A stretch of 64,000 nt of DNA from Rhodococcus oxybenzonivorans (GCF_003130705.1 NZ_CP021354.1:6324001-6388000); one strand, 5' to 3'; positions 1 to 12,282 are shown, numbered from the stretch's first letter. The notes: generated by a model from the sequence alone, not told the origin. Translations and numbers: made by a program.

Positions 1-256
1 GCGCGATGCCGTCCAGGCCCAGCGTGTATCCGGTACCGAATGCCGGTATCCACGAATGGGACTCGACGAACTGGTACTGCTCGCCGCCCGCATCGAATCC
101 GACCGCGAGCCCGCACGCGAGGACGAGAACGGCCACCGAAACACCCAGTGCAATCGACTTCGCGAGGTGCCGTCTGGGCGCAGGCATTGCCAGAACCACA
201 CCGGCGCCGACCATCGGCAGCAGCCACAGGACCGTCAGCCAGGGAAAGTTGTTCAC
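1..256 (-). CDS. nuoM: NADH-quinone oxidoreductase subunit M (N-terminal part)
   Basis: This is the membrane-arm, proton-pumping antiporter-like subunit of complex I, cut off by the window edge. About 85 residues are present. They begin [19 protein letters not shown], a first membrane helix, then a second helix, then the [20 protein letters not shown] stretch typical of NuoM N-termini. The start is a GTG at 256-254 whose last two bases form part of the nuoL TGA stop (255-253), so the two genes are translationally coupled. It is the last nuo gene visible; nuoN would be expected to follow outside the window. Confidence 0.9.
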   Translation of the reverse strand, partial: MNNFPWLTVLWLLPMVGAGVVLAMPAPRRHLAKSIALGVSVAVLVLACGLAVGFDAGGEQYQFVESHSWIPAFGTGYTLGLDGIA

Positions 257-2346
257 CACAGCCTCACCAGCATCATCGTGGCGACCACGAGTGCCGCACC
301 TGTGAACATGGACAGTGCGTACGACCGGACGAACCCGGTCTGCAGACGCCTGATCAACCCCGACCCCCCACTCACTGCGGCGGCGAAGCCGTTGACCACC
401 CCGTCGACGCCCTTGTTGTCGAAGTACAGCAGTAGCCGGGTCAGGTGCTGGCCGGGGCGCATCACCATCGCCTCGTTGACCGTGTCACCGTAGAGGTCGT
501 TGCGTGCGGCGACGGTCAGCGGGGACACCGCCACCGGCGCGGTGTCGGGCACTTCTCTTGCGGCATATTGCCGATAGGCCGCGGCAACACCGGCGAGTAC
601 GACCACCAGGATGAGGACGGTCATCATCCACACCGGGATCGCTGCTTCCTCGTGGTGAGCGCCGACGACCGGCTCCAGCCAATTCACCAACGACGACCCG
701 ATGGCCAGCGCCGCACCGGAACCGACCGAACCGACCGCCAGGACGATCATCGGAATCGTCATGACCCGGGGTGACTCGTGCGGATGTGCGTCGGCCGCCC
801 AGCGCCGATCCCCGAAGAAGGTCAGCAGCATGACTCGGGTCATGTAGAAGGCAGTGATTCCGGCGCCGAGCAGTGCGGCGGTCCCGAGGATCACGCCCTT
901 GACACCCCCGGCAGCGAAGGCCACCTCGATGATCGGGTCCTTGGCGAAAAATCCGGCGAAAGGCGGAATTCCGATGATCGCCAGGTATCCGAGACCGAAC
1001 GTTGCGAAGGTGATCGGCATGACGGTGCGGAGTCCGCCGAAGCGGCGCATATCGGTCTCGTCGTTCATGGCGTGCATCACCGATCCGGCTCCGAGAAACA
1101 GTCCGGCCTTGAAGAAGCCGTGGGCCAGCAGCAGCATGATCGCGAATGCGTATCCGGCCGGACCGAGTCCGGCGGCCAGCACCATGTATCCGATTTGACT
1201 CATGGTGGAGGCGGCCAGCGCCTTCTTGATGTCATCCTTGGCGCAGCCGATGATCGCCCCGAACAGCAGGGTGGCGGCTCCGACGGTGACGACGGCCAAT
1301 TGAGCGGTGGGTGCCAGGTCGAAGATCGGCCCGGACCGGACGATGAGGTAGACACCGGCGGTGACCATGGTGGCAGCGTGGATGAGGGCCGACACGGGTG
1401 TGGGGCCCTCCATGGCGTCGCCGAGCCACGATTGCAGCGGCAGCTGCGCCGACTTGCCGCAGGCGGCGAGTAGAAGCGTCAATCCGATTGCTGTGCTGAT
1501 GTTCTGACCCGCAGCCTCCGCGCCGCCGAAGACCCCGGCGAAGGAGATCGTGCCGAAGGTCGCGAACATGATCATCATCGCGACGGCCAACCCCATGTCG
1601 CCCACCCGGTTGACCACGAAAGCCTTCTTCGCGGCGGTCGCTGCCGTCGGCTTGTACTGCCAGAAGCCGATGAGCAGATAGGAGGCGAGACCGACGCCCT
1701 CCCAGCCCACATACAGGCCGAGGTAATTGTCGGCGAGCACGAGCAGGAGCATCGCGGCGAGGAACAGGTTGAGGTAGGCGAAGAACAGGCGTCGACCAGG
1801 CGCGGAGCCGGCGGAGTGCCCGAGGTGATCAGGCGCGGAGCCGGCGGAGTGCCCGAGGTGATCAGGCGCGGAGCCGGCGGAGTGCCCGAGGTGATCAGGC
1901 GCGGAGCCGGCGGAGTGCCCGAGGTGATCAGGCGCGGGGCCGGTGGTGCGCCCGAGGTGATCAGGCGCGGGGCCGGTGGTGCGGCCGGCGGGGTCGGGGC
2001 CGTGTGCCATGTATCCGATGGAATAGATATGAATCAGCGAACCGACGCCGGTGATCAGCAACACGAAGCAGATGGACAGCTGGTCGAGTTGGAGTCCGAA
2101 GTCGACTTGTAGGCCGGCCACCGGAACCCAGCTGAACAGGTTTTGGTGTACCGCACGATCGGCTTCGTCCGTGCCCAGCATGTCGGCGAAGAGCGCAAGT
2201 CCCAGCACGAAGGCGGCCAGCGCGGTCCCGCACCCGAGCAGGTGTCCCCACTTGTTGCTGCGGCGGCCTGTCAGGAGCAGCACGGCAGCACCGAAGAGCG
2301 GTAGTGCGGGCAGCAGCCAGACCAGCGACGCAATCCCCCCACTCAT
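253..2346 (-). CDS. nuoL: NADH-quinone oxidoreductase subunit L
   Basis: This 697-residue antiporter-like subunit lies at the distal end of the complex I membrane arm. Recognisable blocks are the [24 protein letters not shown] helix region and [15 protein letters not shown], which holds the channel histidine and lysine environment. The protein is longer than usual because residues of about 120-182 are an inserted array of 11-residue repeats ([11 protein letters not shown] and [11 protein letters not shown]). It sits between MAHGPDP and the conserved [20 protein letters not shown] helix, in a loop. The reading frame is preserved, so the gene looks functional. The start ATG lies 1 bp after the nuoK stop, and the stop overlaps the nuoM start. 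Confidence 0.96.
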   Translation of the reverse strand: MSGGIASLVWLLPALPLFGAAVLLLTGRRSNKWGHLLGCGTALAAFVLGLALFADMLGTDEADRAVHQNLFSWVPVAGLQVDFGLQLDQLSICFVLLITGVGSLIHIYSIGYMAHGPDPAGRTTGPAPDHLGRTTGPAPDHLGHSAGSAPDHLGHSAGSAPDHLGHSAGSAPDHLGHSAGSAPGRRLFFAYLNLFLAAMLLLVLADNYLGLYVGWEGVGLASYLLIGFWQYKPTAATAAKKAFVVNRVGDMGLAVAMMIMFATFGTISFAGVFGGAEAAGQNISTAIGLTLLLAACGKSAQLPLQSWLGDAMEGPTPVSALIHAATMVTAGVYLIVRSGPIFDLAPTAQLAVVTVGAATLLFGAIIGCAKDDIKKALAASTMSQIGYMVLAAGLGPAGYAFAIMLLLAHGFFKAGLFLGAGSVMHAMNDETDMRRFGGLRTVMPITFATFGLGYLAIIGIPPFAGFFAKDPIIEVAFAAGGVKGVILGTAALLGAGITAFYMTRVMLLTFFGDRRWAADAHPHESPRVMTIPMIVLAVGSVGSGAALAIGSSLVNWLEPVVGAHHEEAAIPVWMMTVLILVVVLAGVAAAYRQYAAREVPDTAPVAVSPLTVAARNDLYGDTVNEAMVMRPGQHLTRLLLYFDNKGVDGVVNGFAAAVSGGSGLIRRLQTGFVRSYALSMFTGAALVVATMMLVRLW
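1801..1988. repeat. 33-bp tandem repeat (minisatellite) inside nuoL
   Basis: Five complete 33-bp units (starts at 1801, 1834, 1867, 1900 and 1933) and a partial sixth (1966-1988) follow each other without spacers. The first four units are identical. The fifth and sixth differ at several positions (gagcc becomes gggcc, gcggagtg becomes gtggtgcg). The unit length is a multiple of three, so each copy adds 11 residues to NuoL without a frameshift. Identical neighbouring copies suggest recent expansion by slippage or unequal exchange. Confidence 0.97.
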
Positions 2347-2347
2347 G

Positions 2348-2647
2348 TCAGTACCTCAGCAGGTTGGCGTCGTCGACCGAGGCCGATCGGCGCGAGCGGA
2401 AGATGGTCATGATGATCGCCAGTCCGACCACCACTTCGGCCGCTGCGACGACCATGGTGAAGAACGCGAAGACTTGCCCGTCGAGGTTGCCGTGCATCCG
2501 GGAGAAGGTGACGAAGGCCAGGTTGGTGGCGTTGAGCATCAGCTCGATGCACATGAACACGACGATGGCGTTGCGTCGGAGAAGCACCCCCGCCGCGCCG
2601 ATCGTGAACAGCAGGGCGGACAGATACAGGTAGTTTTCCGGGTTCAT
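2348..2647 (-). CDS. nuoK: NADH-quinone oxidoreductase subunit K
   Basis: This 99-residue membrane subunit of complex I has three helices, the usual NuoK size. The helix [24 protein letters not shown] block is present, with the membrane glutamate in CIELMLNA that is known to matter for proton transfer. A second buried glutamate lies in [11 protein letters not shown]. The ATG at 2647-2645 overlaps the nuoJ TGA (2646-2644) in an ATGA arrangement, and nuoL starts 1 bp after its stop. Confidence 0.96.
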   Translation of the reverse strand: MNPENYLYLSALLFTIGAAGVLLRRNAIVVFMCIELMLNATNLAFVTFSRMHGNLDGQVFAFFTMVVAAAEVVVGLAIIMTIFRSRRSASVDDANLLRY

Positions 2648-3525
2648 CGTGTGCCCTCCTCACCGAACGCTGTGGACTGTGCCGGCGGGATACTCTCGCC
2701 GTTGTTCTCATCGGGCACGGCTCCGATGGGGTGACGTCCGCGCTGGTGAAGCACCCGGCTGACCGACAGCCGTGAATACGAACCGTCCGGCAGCAGGGCC
2801 GGCATGTCGACGGCGTTGTGCCGGGCATAGACACCAGGACTCGGCAGTGGGGTGACGTGGGCGTCGGGGGTGTCGCCGACGGTCCGTTCCGCCCATCGAC
2901 GGAAGCGGTCCTGCGACAACTCACGCTGCCCCTTGCGGGTGTCGAACCGCTCGCGATGCGCCAGCACCATGGCGCCGATGGTTGCGGTGATCAGCAACGC
3001 ACCGGTCAGTTCGAAGGCCCAGACGTATTGCAAGAAGATCAGCTCGGCGAGGCCCTCGACATTTCCGCCGGCGTTGGCCTGCTCCAGATCGGTGAAGCCG
3101 GGCCCTTCGGCCGAGCGCGCCCACTGCGTCGACGCATTGCCGAGGCCGCCGATCAGGAGGAGTCCGAACCCGATTGCCGCTGCTATCGCGGCGGTCCGCT
3201 GGCCTCGTATCGTTTCGACCAGCGAGTCGGACGAGTCGACGCCCACGAGCATGAGCACGAACAGGAACAGCATCATGACGGCGCCGGTGTAGACCACGAC
3301 CTGCACGACACCGAGAAACAATGCGCCCTGGGCGATGTAGAAGATGGCCAGGATGATCATCGTCATGGCGAGAAAGATGGCCGAGTACACCGCCTTCGGC
3401 GCAATGACCATTCCCACAGCACCGATGACCACCACCGCGCCGAGGATCCAGAATTGGACGGCCTCCCCCGTCGACGTCCGGGTTAGGGGCTCCGCGGCCA
3501 GGATGGCGGAAGACAGGGAAGTCAC
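2644..3525 (-). CDS. nuoJ: NADH-quinone oxidoreductase subunit J
   Basis: This 293-residue membrane subunit has five predicted helices followed by an unusually long hydrophilic C-terminal tail of roughly 100 residues, a feature also seen in mycobacterial NuoJ. The block [22 protein letters not shown] is the family signature. The GTG start at 3525-3523 is chosen because it overlaps the nuoI stop (3524-3522), matching the other nuo junctions. An upstream in-frame extension exists but runs across nuoI. Confidence 0.94.
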   Translation of the reverse strand: MTSLSSAILAAEPLTRTSTGEAVQFWILGAVVVIGAVGMVIAPKAVYSAIFLAMTMIILAIFYIAQGALFLGVVQVVVYTGAVMMLFLFVLMLVGVDSSDSLVETIRGQRTAAIAAAIGFGLLLIGGLGNASTQWARSAEGPGFTDLEQANAGGNVEGLAELIFLQYVWAFELTGALLITATIGAMVLAHRERFDTRKGQRELSQDRFRRWAERTVGDTPDAHVTPLPSPGVYARHNAVDMPALLPDGSYSRLSVSRVLHQRGRHPIGAVPDENNGESIPPAQSTAFGEEGTR

Positions 3526-4118
3526 CACCGCGCCTCTTCTTTCCTGATCGTCTCGCTCACCTCGACCTGGCGTTCGTCGTCTTCGGCTTCCGCGGCAGGC
3601 GTGTCTGCGGACGCCGCCGTCACCGTGCCGCGGTAGTAGTCCTCCGCGGTGGTGCCCGGAGCCATCGGGTGCGGTGGGGCCGTCATGTCCGGCTCGAGAG
3701 GCGCGAGTAGCCGGTCCTTGTCGTAGATGAGATCGGCCCGGTTGTCGTCGGCCATCTCGTATTCGTTGGTCATCGTCAGCGCCCGTGTGGGGCACGCTTC
3801 GATGCAGAGCCCACAACCGATGCAGCGCAGGTAGTTGATCTGATATACCCGGCCGTACCGCTCACCCGGTGAATAGCGCTCCGACGCCGTGTTGTCGGCA
3901 CCCTCCACATAGATGGCGTCGGCGGGGCACGCCCAGGCGCACAGTTCGCACCCGATGCACTTCTCCAACCCGTCCGGGTGACGGTTGAGCTGGTGCCGGC
4001 CGTGGTAGCGGGGAGCGGTCGGGGTCTTCTCCTCCGGGTAGTACTCGGTATTCGGTTTCTTGAACATCGTCGAGAACGTCACTCCGAAACCGGCAATGGG
4101 GTCGAGGAACTTAGACAT
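3522..4118 (-). CDS. nuoI: NADH-quinone oxidoreductase subunit I (two [4Fe-4S] ferredoxin-type)
   Basis: This 198-residue peripheral-arm subunit carries clusters N6a and N6b, which pass electrons to NuoB near the quinone site. Two CxxCxxCxxxCP motifs are clear: [12 protein letters not shown] and [12 protein letters not shown]. The C-terminal 60 residues are acidic and low-complexity. The ATG at 4118 lies within the last codons of nuoH (8-bp overlap). Confidence 0.96.
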   Translation of the reverse strand: MSKFLDPIAGFGVTFSTMFKKPNTEYYPEEKTPTAPRYHGRHQLNRHPDGLEKCIGCELCAWACPADAIYVEGADNTASERYSPGERYGRVYQINYLRCIGCGLCIEACPTRALTMTNEYEMADDNRADLIYDKDRLLAPLEPDMTAPPHPMAPGTTAEDYYRGTVTAASADTPAAEAEDDERQVEVSETIRKEEARW

Positions 4119-5463
4119 CGCTGTCCTCCCTGTTCATTCGAGCGGAGCCTGCGGAACGACCCACGGTGACGGGGGTGCGTGGGGGCACCGGTGAGCGCTG
4201 GCCGGGCAACGGCGGCACCGGAAAACCTCCGGCCATGGGGTCGAACGTGCTGGCCGCAGGAACGTCTTCTCCGGCTCGGCGGGACGCCTCGTGCTCGGGT
4301 ACACGGGTTTGCCTGCGTCGGAGCCGGTTCCACAACATGGCGAGCACCACCAGCCCGAGGATCACGCCGGCGGTGACGAGGGCGACCGGCCAGAAGTCGT
4401 ACCCTTCGTTGCGGAAGGCCCGCTCCGTCGCGACGATCATGATCCATACCAGCGACACCGGTATCAGTATCTTCCAGCCCATGTTCATGAACTGGTCGTA
4501 GCGCAGTCGCGGAAGCGTGCCCCGCAACCAGATGAACACGAACAGGAATCCCCAGACTTTCAGGGTGAACCACAGCACGGGCAGCCAGCCCGAATTGGCG
4601 CCGTCCCACATGTTGAGGGGCCACGGCGCATGCCAGCCACCGAGGAACAAGGTGGTGGCGAGCGCTGACACCGTCACCATGTTCACGTATTCGGCGAGCA
4701 TGAACATGGCAAATTTAAGCGAGGAGTACTCGGTGTGGAAACCGCCGACGAGTTCGCCCTCGGCCTCGGGCAGATCGAACGGGGCGCGGTTCGTCTCACC
4801 CACCATCGAGGTGACATAAATGAGAAACGAAGGGAGCAAGAGAAATACGTACCAGATGCGGTCTTGCGCCGCCACGATCCCCGACGTGGACATCGTGCCC
4901 GCATGCAGGAACACCGCGGCGAACGACAGCGCCATCGCGATCTCGTACGAGATCACTTGCGCGGTCGAGCGCAGCCCACCGAGCAGTGGGTACGTGGAGC
5001 CCGACGCCCACCCGGCCAAGACGATCCCGTAGACGCCGACCGACGTGACCGCCAGGACGTAGAGGACCGCCACGGGGAGGTCGGTCAGCTGAAGTGCCGT
5101 GCGGTGGCCGAGGATCGAGACTTCCGGGCCGAACGGGATGACGGCGAAGGCCATGAACGCGGGCACCGCGGCGATGATCGGCGCAAGCAGATAAACAGGC
5201 TTGTCGACGCCTTTCGGGGTGATGCCCTCCTTCAGCGCCAGCTTGACCCCGTCGGCGAGGCTCTGCAGCATGCCCCCGGGGCCCACCCGATTGGGGCCGA
5301 TCCGCATCTGCATCCGGGCCATGACCTTGCGCTCGGCAAGGATCGCGATCAGCGGAGTCAGGATGAGGAACACGAAGACGGCGAGGGCCTTCCCGAGGGT
5401 CAGCCACCACGGGTCGTGGCCGAACAACGTCGGGTCGGGATATTCGAGCGACAGAACGGTCAC
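4111..5463 (-). CDS. nuoH: NADH-quinone oxidoreductase subunit H
   Basis: This 450-residue membrane subunit forms the quinone chamber with NuoB and NuoD. Eight helices are apparent. Family signatures are [22 protein letters not shown] and the loop [29 protein letters not shown] with its conserved acidic residues. An extra C-terminal tail of about 80 residues, rich in Arg and Pro, follows the last helix, as in other actinobacteria. The GTG start at 5463 is chosen because it overlaps the nuoG stop (5462-5460). Confidence 0.95.
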   Translation of the reverse strand: MTVLSLEYPDPTLFGHDPWWLTLGKALAVFVFLILTPLIAILAERKVMARMQMRIGPNRVGPGGMLQSLADGVKLALKEGITPKGVDKPVYLLAPIIAAVPAFMAFAVIPFGPEVSILGHRTALQLTDLPVAVLYVLAVTSVGVYGIVLAGWASGSTYPLLGGLRSTAQVISYEIAMALSFAAVFLHAGTMSTSGIVAAQDRIWYVFLLLPSFLIYVTSMVGETNRAPFDLPEAEGELVGGFHTEYSSLKFAMFMLAEYVNMVTVSALATTLFLGGWHAPWPLNMWDGANSGWLPVLWFTLKVWGFLFVFIWLRGTLPRLRYDQFMNMGWKILIPVSLVWIMIVATERAFRNEGYDFWPVALVTAGVILGLVVLAMLWNRLRRRQTRVPEHEASRRAGEDVPAASTFDPMAGGFPVPPLPGQRSPVPPRTPVTVGRSAGSARMNREDSDV

Positions 5464-7958
5464 GAGACCTCCTCGGGCGCATTCGTCGGCGACGACCGCG
5501 TCGCCTCGGCACCGACGGCGTTCGCGACGCGGACGACGCTTCCCATCGGGGCTGCGAGTTGCCGGAAGACTGCGGATTCCGGCGAGTTGAGGGGAAGCCA
5601 CACCACTCGATCGGGCAGATCCGTGACAACCAGCGGGAGGGTGACCGATCCCCGGTCGGTGCTCACGGTTACCGAGGAACCCTCGGCGGCACCGATTTCG
5701 GCGGCCGACGCGGCCGACAACCGGACAACCGGTGTTCGAGCGGTCCCGGCCAGATGGGGTTCCCCGTCCTGCAGACGTCCGGAATCGAGGAGCATCCGCC
5801 AACTCGCCAGAACCGCTTCACCGGGTCCGGGTTGGGACACCGCAAGCGGAGAATACGCGGGCCCGGCCGGTCGCTCCCCGTCCCAGCGGTCGAGCCGCCC
5901 CAGTTCCGCGCGTGCCGCCGCAGCATCCGGCAGTCCGAGCCGGATGTTCATCTCCGAAGCGAGGGCGTCGAGGACCCGTTGGTCGGGCATGGCCCCTGTC
6001 CCACGCAGGGCCGCCTCGAACACGCGCGGCCTGCCCTCCCAGTCGAGGAAGGTGCCCGGTTTCTCCACCACTGGTGCCACGGGGAAGACCACGTCCGCCC
6101 GTTCGGTCACCTCGCTGCTGCGCAATTCCAGACTGACGACGAAGTCCGCCGCCTCGACTGCCGACAGGGCGGCCCGCGGATCGGGCAGATCGCTGACCTC
6201 TACCCCGGCAATCACCAGTGCACCGAGCGTGCCTGCTGCCGCCGCGGCCAGAATTTCTGCTGTTCCACGACCGGGAGTCGACGGCAGTTCGGGCACGTTC
6301 CACATTTCCGCCACCTGTCGACGGGACTCCGGATCGTCGAGAGGCCGACCCCCGGGTAGGAGTGTGGGCAGGGCGCCTGCGTCGACCGCACCCCGTTCAC
6401 CGGCCCGCCGCGGCACCCACGCCAGACGGGCTCCCGTGGTGTCGGCGAGGCGCGCTGCGGCGGAAAGCCCACCGGGAACGGTCGCCAGGCGCTCACCGAC
6501 CAGGATGACCGCACCGGGTTGGCGCAACGCCTCCGCGAGTGCCGCGCCCTGTTCGTCGAGTCTCGTCTCCGGGTGGGAGGCGAGCGCGTCGAGCAACGCC
6601 GCCTCCTCTCCCGGCACCGCGCGCAGCAACCGGCCCGACATCTTCGTCAGGCTGCGGGTGGTGAAGGGCGCCATCGAGTACACGCTGTGCCCGCTCTTGC
6701 GTACGGCCTTGCGGAGCCGCAAGAAAATAATGGGCGACTCCTCTTCGGGCTCGAACGCGACGAGCAGGACGGCCGGTGCTTTCTCCAGATCGTCGTAAGT
6801 CACTTCCAGTCCGCGGCCCGCGACCCGTGCCGCCAGGAACTCGGCCTCTTCTACCGAATGTGCGCGGATCCTGAAGTCGATGTCGTTGGAATCGAGTGCA
6901 ACCCGGGCGAATTTGGCGTAGGCGTATGCGTCTTCTACCGTGGCCCGCCCGCCGACGAGAACTCCTGCATTTCCGCGTGCGGCCGCCAACCCGCGGGCCG
7001 CGACGGCGAGGGCTTCCGGCCACGAAGCCGGCACCAGAGCACCCGTGTCGTCGCGGATCAACGGGGTAGTGAGACGGTCGCTCTCGGTGGCGTAGGTGAA
7101 GGCCCACCGCCCCTTGTCACAGTTCCATTCCTCGTTGACCTGCGGATCGTCACCGGCCAACCGTCGTAGCACTTTGCCGCGTCGATGGTCGGTGCGCTGC
7201 GCGCAACCGCTCGAGCAGTGCTCGCAGACACTCGGGCTGGAGACGAGGTCGAACGGACGCGCCCGGAACCGGTACGCGGCACCGGTCAGCGCACCGACCG
7301 GACAGATCTGTACGGTGTTGCCGGAAAAATACGACTCGAACGGTTCCTTGGCATAGATGCCGACCTGCTGCAGCGCACCCCGCTCCTGAAGTTCGATGAA
7401 CGGATCGCCGGCCACCTGCTGGGAGAAACGCGTGCACCGGGCACAGAGCACGCACCGCTCGCGGTCCAGCAACACCTGCGAGGACAGTGGGATCGGCTTG
7501 GGGAACGTGCGTTTGACTTCTTCGAAACGAGACTCCGTACGCCCGTTCGACATGGCCTGATTCTGCAGAGGACACTCGCCGCCCTTGTCGCAGACCGGGC
7601 AGTCGAGCGGATGGTTGATCAGCAACAACTCCATCACACCCTTCTGCGCCTTGTCGGCGGCAGCCGAGGTGAGCTGAGTGCGAACCACCATGCCGTCGGT
7701 GACGGTGGTCGTGCAGGAGGCCAACGGCTTCCGCTGCCCCTCCACGTCGACCAGACACTGTCGGCAGGCGCCCACGGGATCGAGCAGCGGGTGATCACAG
7801 AATCGCGGAATCTGGATACCGGCCAGCTCGGCGGCACGAATTACCAACGTGCCCTTGGGAACTCTGAGATCGACGCCGTCGATGACAAGGCTCACCTCGT
7901 TCGTGGGCACTGGGGGTGCATCTTTGCTCGCTGCGCTCGCAGGCACCTGGGCTGTCAC
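5460..7958 (-). CDS. nuoG: NADH-quinone oxidoreductase subunit G
   Basis: This 832-residue iron-sulfur subunit of the peripheral arm has an N-terminal 2Fe-2S domain ([15 protein letters not shown]). It is followed by the His-Cys 4Fe-4S region, [13 protein letters not shown] and [11 protein letters not shown] further CEHCSSGC plus NCDKGRWAF set resembles the N7-type cluster of molybdopterin-oxidoreductase-like NuoG proteins. The C-terminal half is the inactive molybdopterin-type fold. The first 20 residues (PASAASKDA) are encoded by a GCTCGCT-rich short repeat also found at the 5' ends of nuoE and nuoC. The GTG start at 7958 overlaps the nuoF stop. Confidence 0.95.
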   Translation of the reverse strand: MTAQVPASAASKDAPPVPTNEVSLVIDGVDLRVPKGTLVIRAAELAGIQIPRFCDHPLLDPVGACRQCLVDVEGQRKPLASCTTTVTDGMVVRTQLTSAAADKAQKGVMELLLINHPLDCPVCDKGGECPLQNQAMSNGRTESRFEEVKRTFPKPIPLSSQVLLDRERCVLCARCTRFSQQVAGDPFIELQERGALQQVGIYAKEPFESYFSGNTVQICPVGALTGAAYRFRARPFDLVSSPSVCEHCSSGCAQRTDHRRGKVLRRLAGDDPQVNEEWNCDKGRWAFTYATESDRLTTPLIRDDTGALVPASWPEALAVAARGLAAARGNAGVLVGGRATVEDAYAYAKFARVALDSNDIDFRIRAHSVEEAEFLAARVAGRGLEVTYDDLEKAPAVLLVAFEPEEESPIIFLRLRKAVRKSGHSVYSMAPFTTRSLTKMSGRLLRAVPGEEAALLDALASHPETRLDEQGAALAEALRQPGAVILVGERLATVPGGLSAAARLADTTGARLAWVPRRAGERGAVDAGALPTLLPGGRPLDDPESRRQVAEMWNVPELPSTPGRGTAEILAAAAAGTLGALVIAGVEVSDLPDPRAALSAVEAADFVVSLELRSSEVTERADVVFPVAPVVEKPGTFLDWEGRPRVFEAALRGTGAMPDQRVLDALASEMNIRLGLPDAAAARAELGRLDRWDGERPAGPAYSPLAVSQPGPGEAVLASWRMLLDSGRLQDGEPHLAGTARTPVVRLSAASAAEIGAAEGSSVTVSTDRGSVTLPLVVTDLPDRVVWLPLNSPESAVFRQLAAPMGSVVRVANAVGAEATRSSPTNAPEEVS

Positions 7959-9253
7959 GCGGGAACTCCTGCCATGAGAGTTGACTGGTGCGGATCGAAC
8001 GGGCAGCCGCCCTGTTCGAAGTGCGCGAGATACTCGTCCCGGAAGTACTTCAGGGAAGACATGATCGGGCTTGCCGCCCCGTCACCGAGGGCACAGAACG
8101 ACTTTCCGAGGATGTTGTCGGAAATGTCGAGCAACTTCTCGAGGTCGGTCTCGGAACCTCCCCCACTTTCGAGTCGCTGCAAAATCTGCACCAGCCAGTA
8201 CGTACCTTCCCGGCAGGGCGTGCACTTGCCGCATGATTCGTGGGCATAGAATTCGGTCCAGCGCAGCACCGCGCGCACCACACAGGTGGTTTCGTCGAAC
8301 AGCTGTAAAGCCTTGGTGCCGAGCATCGATCCTGCAGCACCCACACCTTCGTAGTCGAGCGGAACGTCGAGGTGCTCGTCGGTGAACATCGGGGTCGACG
8401 AACCACCGGGGGTCCAGAATTTCAGCTGATGCCCGGCGCGTATTCCCCCCGCATATTCCAAGAGCTCCCGCAACGTGATGCCGAGCGGCGCCTCGTACTG
8501 CCCGGGCCGGCTGACGTGTCCGGACAGCGAATAAAGAGTGAAACCGGGTGACTTTTCGGTGCCCATCGAACGGAACCACTCGACCCCGTTCTGCAGAATC
8601 GGCGGCACGCTCGCGATCGATTCGACGTTGTTGACGACCGTCGGGCAGGCGTACAACCCGGCCACCGCGGGGAATGGGGGACGCAAACGGGGTTGTCCGC
8701 GACGGCCTTCCAGGGAATCGAGCTGAGCAGTTTCCTCACCGCAAATGTACGCGCCGGCGCCCGCGTGGACGACGAGGTCGAGGTCGTACCCGCTGCCGAG
8801 GATGTTACGGCCCAGGTACCCGGCGGCGTACGCCTCGGATACCGCGGCCTGCAGGCGACGCAGCACAGGCACCACTTCACCGCGCAGATAGATGAAGGCG
8901 TGACTGGCGCGAATAGCGTACGCGGCGATGATGACGCCCTCGACCAGTGCGTGTGGGGTGGCCAGCATCAACGGAATGTCCTTGCAGGTGCCGGGCTCGG
9001 ACTCATCCGCATTGACCACCAGATAGTGCGGTTTGGCGTCGTCCTGCGGAATGAAACCCCACTTCACCCCGGTCGGGAATCCGGCACCACCACGACCCCG
9101 CAGTCCCGAGTCCTTGATCGTGTCGATGACCTCGTCCGGCTGCATCTTCAGCGCCTTGCGCAGCGCCTCGTACCCGTCGTGGCGGTGGTAAGTGTCGAGA
9201 GTCCAGGACTGGGGGTCGTCCCAGTACCGGCTGAGGACAGGAGTCAGCGGCAC
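7955..9253 (-). CDS. nuoF: NADH-quinone oxidoreductase subunit F (NADH/FMN-binding)
   Basis: This 432-residue subunit is the electron entry point of complex I and oxidises NADH. The glycine-rich NADH/FMN site [10 protein letters not shown] is near residue 60, followed by [12 protein letters not shown]. The [4Fe-4S] N3 ligands are in [12 protein letters not shown] with a later Cys in SFCALGDGA. The GTG at 9253 lies 1 bp after the nuoE TGA and gives the family N-terminus [11 protein letters not shown]; a longer upstream ORF only crosses nuoE. The motif usually read as EETALLDSLEG appears here as [11 protein letters not shown]. Confidence 0.95.
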   Translation of the reverse strand: MPLTPVLSRYWDDPQSWTLDTYHRHDGYEALRKALKMQPDEVIDTIKDSGLRGRGGAGFPTGVKWGFIPQDDAKPHYLVVNADESEPGTCKDIPLMLATPHALVEGVIIAAYAIRASHAFIYLRGEVVPVLRRLQAAVSEAYAAGYLGRNILGSGYDLDLVVHAGAGAYICGEETAQLDSLEGRRGQPRLRPPFPAVAGLYACPTVVNNVESIASVPPILQNGVEWFRSMGTEKSPGFTLYSLSGHVSRPGQYEAPLGITLRELLEYAGGIRAGHQLKFWTPGGSSTPMFTDEHLDVPLDYEGVGAAGSMLGTKALQLFDETTCVVRAVLRWTEFYAHESCGKCTPCREGTYWLVQILQRLESGGGSETDLEKLLDISDNILGKSFCALGDGAASPIMSSLKYFRDEYLAHFEQGGCPFDPHQSTLMAGVPA

Positions 9254-9254
9254 C

Positions 9255-10229
9255 TCAGTCTCCCTTGCGTGTCGGGTCGGTCCCGGAGGTGGATTGGTGC
9301 GGCGGCGTCGGCTCGGACGGTGCGGGAGCCGGCTTGTCCTTCGTCGACTCCGTCGCCAACGGCTTGCCGATCTCGGCGTGCGGCCCCGACCCCGATGGCC
9401 CGGCCGGCGGGGAAGGCGCATCCATGTCGAGCTCTCGGGCGACGTGCAACCCGGCCAGGGTGGCAGGGCCGGCGCCGCCGCCGGCTTCCAACGCTCCCGG
9501 TCGCTCGTCGGGGAATCCGGCGAGCACGCGAGCTGTCTCGCGGAACGTGCACAGCGGCGCTCCCCGGCTGGGTGTCACCTTCTCACCGGATCGCAGCGAA
9601 TCCACCAGTGTGCGGGCCGACTCCGGGGTCTGGTTGTCGAAGAATTCCCAGTTGACCATCACGACAGGAGCAAAGTCGCAGGCCGCGTTGCATTCGATGT
9701 GCTCCACCGTGACCTTGCCGTCCGGCGTCGTCTCACCCGGTCGCACACCGAGGTGATCCTCGAGCGCCGCAAGGATCGCGTCACCGCCCATGATCGCGCA
9801 CAAAGTGTTGGTACAGACTCCGACGAAGTAGTCACCGGTCGGAGAGCGCCGGTACATCGAATAGAAGGTGGCCACCGCCGCAACCTCGGCCCCGGTGAGA
9901 CCGAGCTGATCGGCGCAGAAGTCCACACCCGCCGGACTGATGTACCCGTCCTCCGCCTGCACCAAATGCAGCAGGGGCAGCAACGCGGACCGGGCAGTGT
10001 TCTGCGGTCGCTCTCCTGGCCCCGCCCCGGGCTTCGGGTAGCGGCCGATGATCTCCGCGGCCTCTCCGTCCAACCTGGCCCGCACCTCCGGCGGATAACT
10101 CTCCCGCGCACCCGGCCACACGAGTTGGTTGTTCTCCTCGGGCCGTGGTCCGAACTCGACGAACACCGGTGTGCTCTTGCTTGCTGCGGTCGCGGGCGCC
10201 GGACTCTGACTTCTCGGCAGGGAGCTCAT
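9255..10229 (-). CDS. nuoE: NADH-quinone oxidoreductase subunit E (2Fe-2S)
   Basis: This 324-residue thioredoxin-like subunit carries cluster N1a. The four cysteine ligands are visible as CTNTLC and CNAAC. It is about 70-80 residues longer than typical NuoE because of a disordered Pro/Ser/Thr-rich C-terminal tail (after [13 protein letters not shown]), a known actinobacterial trait. The N-terminus contains PATAASKST, encoded by the same type of repeat as the nuoG N-terminus. It overlaps nuoD by 4 bp. Confidence 0.94.
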   Translation of the reverse strand: MSSLPRSQSPAPATAASKSTPVFVEFGPRPEENNQLVWPGARESYPPEVRARLDGEAAEIIGRYPKPGAGPGERPQNTARSALLPLLHLVQAEDGYISPAGVDFCADQLGLTGAEVAAVATFYSMYRRSPTGDYFVGVCTNTLCAIMGGDAILAALEDHLGVRPGETTPDGKVTVEHIECNAACDFAPVVMVNWEFFDNQTPESARTLVDSLRSGEKVTPSRGAPLCTFRETARVLAGFPDERPGALEAGGGAGPATLAGLHVARELDMDAPSPPAGPSGSGPHAEIGKPLATESTKDKPAPAPSEPTPPHQSTSGTDPTRKGD

Positions 10230-11566
10230 CGGTCCACTCCGCCCATGACGGGATCGATGCTGGCGACCGCGGCGATCACGTCCGACACCATGCCGCCCTC
10301 ACACATGGCGGCCACCGCCTGCAGGTTGGTAAACGAGGGGTCGCGGTAGTGCACCCGATACGGGCGGGTGCCACCATCGCTGACCATGTGCACGCCCAGT
10401 TCTCCTCGCGGCGATTCCACCGCCACATAGACCTGGCCGGGCGGCACCCGGAAACCCTCGGTCACCAACTTGAAATGGTGGATCAACCCCTCCATCGAGG
10501 TGTCCATGATCTTGCGCACGTGCTTGGTGGAGTTTCCCAATCCGTCACGATCCAACGCGAGATCCGCCGGCCAGGCGATCTTCCTGTCCTCGATCATGAT
10601 GGGGCCGGGGCGTAACCGGTCGAGGCACTGCTCGACGATCTTCAGCGACTCCTTCATCTCGTCCACCCGAATCAGATACCGGCCGTACGCATCACAACCG
10701 GTATGGGTACAGACGTCGAACTCATAATTCTCGTACCCACAGTAAGGTTCCGACTTCCGCAGGTCGTGCGGCAAGCCGGTGGCACGAAGCATCGGACCGG
10801 TGATCCCCAGCGCCATACAACCCGTGAGATCCAAATAGCCGATCCCCTCGGTGCGGGCCTTCCAGATCCGGTTCTCGTTGAGCAGGTTCTCCATGTCCCG
10901 AATCCGTGACGGCAGCACCGTCAGCAACTCACGAACCTTCTCGACAGCGCCGGCCGGAAGATCCTGAGCCAGCCCACCCGGCCGAATGAAAGCATGATTC
11001 ATCCGAAGACCGGTGATGGTCTCGAAAACATCGAGGATCAGCTCACGCTCACGAAAACCGAACAACATCGCGGTGACGGCACCCAATTCCATGCCACCCG
11101 TCGCCAACGCCACCAAATGCGACGAAATGCGGTTGAGTTCCATCAGCATCACCCGGACAACCGTGGCCCGCTCCGGGATCTCGTCGGTGACCCCCAGCAA
11201 CTTCTCCACACCCAGGCAGTACGCCGCCTCATTGAAAAACGGAGACAAATAATCCATCCGCGTCACGAACGTGACACCCTGAGTCCAGTTCCGGTACTCC
11301 AGGTTCTTCTCGATCCCCGTGTGCAAGTAGCCGATTCCACAGCGCGCCTCGGTGACCGTCTCACCCTCGATCTCCAGGATGAGCCTCAAAACACCATGCG
11401 TAGAGGGATGCTGAGGCCCCATGTTGACGACGATCCGCTCCTCGCCCGTCCCCTGCGCGGTACCCTCCGCAGGCACCCTCGCCGCCGCAAGAATCTCGTC
11501 CCAATCCTGCCCGGCGACAGTGACCATCACCTCCGGTCGCTCCGTCCGCGCCGCACCCTCGCCCAT
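10226..11566 (-). CDS. nuoD: NADH-quinone oxidoreductase subunit D (49-kDa type)
   Basis: This 446-residue subunit is related to hydrogenase large subunits and lines the quinone cavity. Conserved blocks include [15 protein letters not shown] near residue 47, with the quinone-binding His, and [12 protein letters not shown]. The hydrogenase metal-ligating cysteines are absent, as expected. Its ATG shares one base with the nuoC TGA (TGATG). The first 40 residues are a variable extension. Confidence 0.96.
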   Translation of the reverse strand: MGEGAARTERPEVMVTVAGQDWDEILAAARVPAEGTAQGTGEERIVVNMGPQHPSTHGVLRLILEIEGETVTEARCGIGYLHTGIEKNLEYRNWTQGVTFVTRMDYLSPFFNEAAYCLGVEKLLGVTDEIPERATVVRVMLMELNRISSHLVALATGGMELGAVTAMLFGFRERELILDVFETITGLRMNHAFIRPGGLAQDLPAGAVEKVRELLTVLPSRIRDMENLLNENRIWKARTEGIGYLDLTGCMALGITGPMLRATGLPHDLRKSEPYCGYENYEFDVCTHTGCDAYGRYLIRVDEMKESLKIVEQCLDRLRPGPIMIEDRKIAWPADLALDRDGLGNSTKHVRKIMDTSMEGLIHHFKLVTEGFRVPPGQVYVAVESPRGELGVHMVSDGGTRPYRVHYRDPSFTNLQAVAAMCEGGMVSDVIAAVASIDPVMGGVDR

Positions 11567-12282
11567 CAGTTGTACCCCCTCCGCTCATCGGGCGGCGCTA
11601 TCTCCGCACCCTTGAACTCCACCGGAATACCGCCCAGCGGATAGTCCTTCCGCTGCGGATGACCCGACCAGTCATCAGGCATCTCGATCCGAGTCAAGGA
11701 CGGATGACCATCGAACACGATGCCGAAGAAGTCGAACGCCTCCCGCTCATGCCAATCATTCGTCGGATACACCCCATACAACGACGGCACATGCGGATCC
11801 GCATCCGGCATCGCCACCTCCACACGGACCCGGCGATTATGCGTAATCGACATCAACGGATACACCGCATGCAGCTCCCGACCCACCTCCTGCGGGTAAT
11901 GCACCCCACTGACCCCCAAACACAACTCGAAACGCAACGACGGATCATCCCGCAACGCCCGCGCCACCTCCGGCAAAAACTCCCGGCGAACATGGAACGT
12001 CAACTCATCACGGAAAACGACAACCCGCTCGATCGCCTCCCCCACACCCCGCTCCGCCAACGCCGCCCCGAGGGCATCCGCCACCTCATCGAAATACCCA
12101 CCAAACGGGCGAGGAGAACTGCCCGGCAACGCCACCGGACTCACCAACCCCCCATACCCCGACGTATCCCCACTGCCCCGCACACCGAACATCCCGCGGC
12201 GAACGCTGATTACCTCTGAGTCATGGCTCGCTTCGCTCGCGGGTGCTCGGCCTCCCTCACGGACCCTTCCCTCGTCACTCAC
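11566..12282 (-). CDS. nuoC: NADH-quinone oxidoreductase subunit C (30-kDa type)
   Basis: This 238-residue peripheral-arm subunit is separate from nuoD, as usual in actinobacteria. The family signature [22 protein letters not shown] and the C-terminal [16 protein letters not shown] are clear. The N-terminal [21 protein letters not shown] block matches mycobacterial NuoC, so the N-terminal extension is probably real. The GTG start at 12282 lies between two copies of a 29-bp direct repeat, and the first 20 residues are encoded by repeat sequence. Confidence 0.94.
   Translation of the reverse strand: MSDEGRVREGGRAPASEASHDSEVISVRRGMFGVRGSGDTSGYGGLVSPVALPGSSPRPFGGYFDEVADALGAALAERGVGEAIERVVVFRDELTFHVRREFLPEVARALRDDPSLRFELCLGVSGVHYPQEVGRELHAVYPLMSITHNRRVRVEVAMPDADPHVPSLYGVYPTNDWHEREAFDFFGIVFDGHPSLTRIEMPDDWSGHPQRKDYPLGGIPVEFKGAEIAPPDERRGYN

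Noticed and set aside
1801..1988. CRISPR array
   Set aside because: The repeats are contiguous with no spacers, have a length divisible by three and lie in the nuoL frame, so they are a coding minisatellite.
4735..6798. 687-codon plus-strand ORF antisense to nuoH and nuoG
   Set aside because: It is a GC-rich shadow of two well-supported nuo genes; the translation shows no domain.
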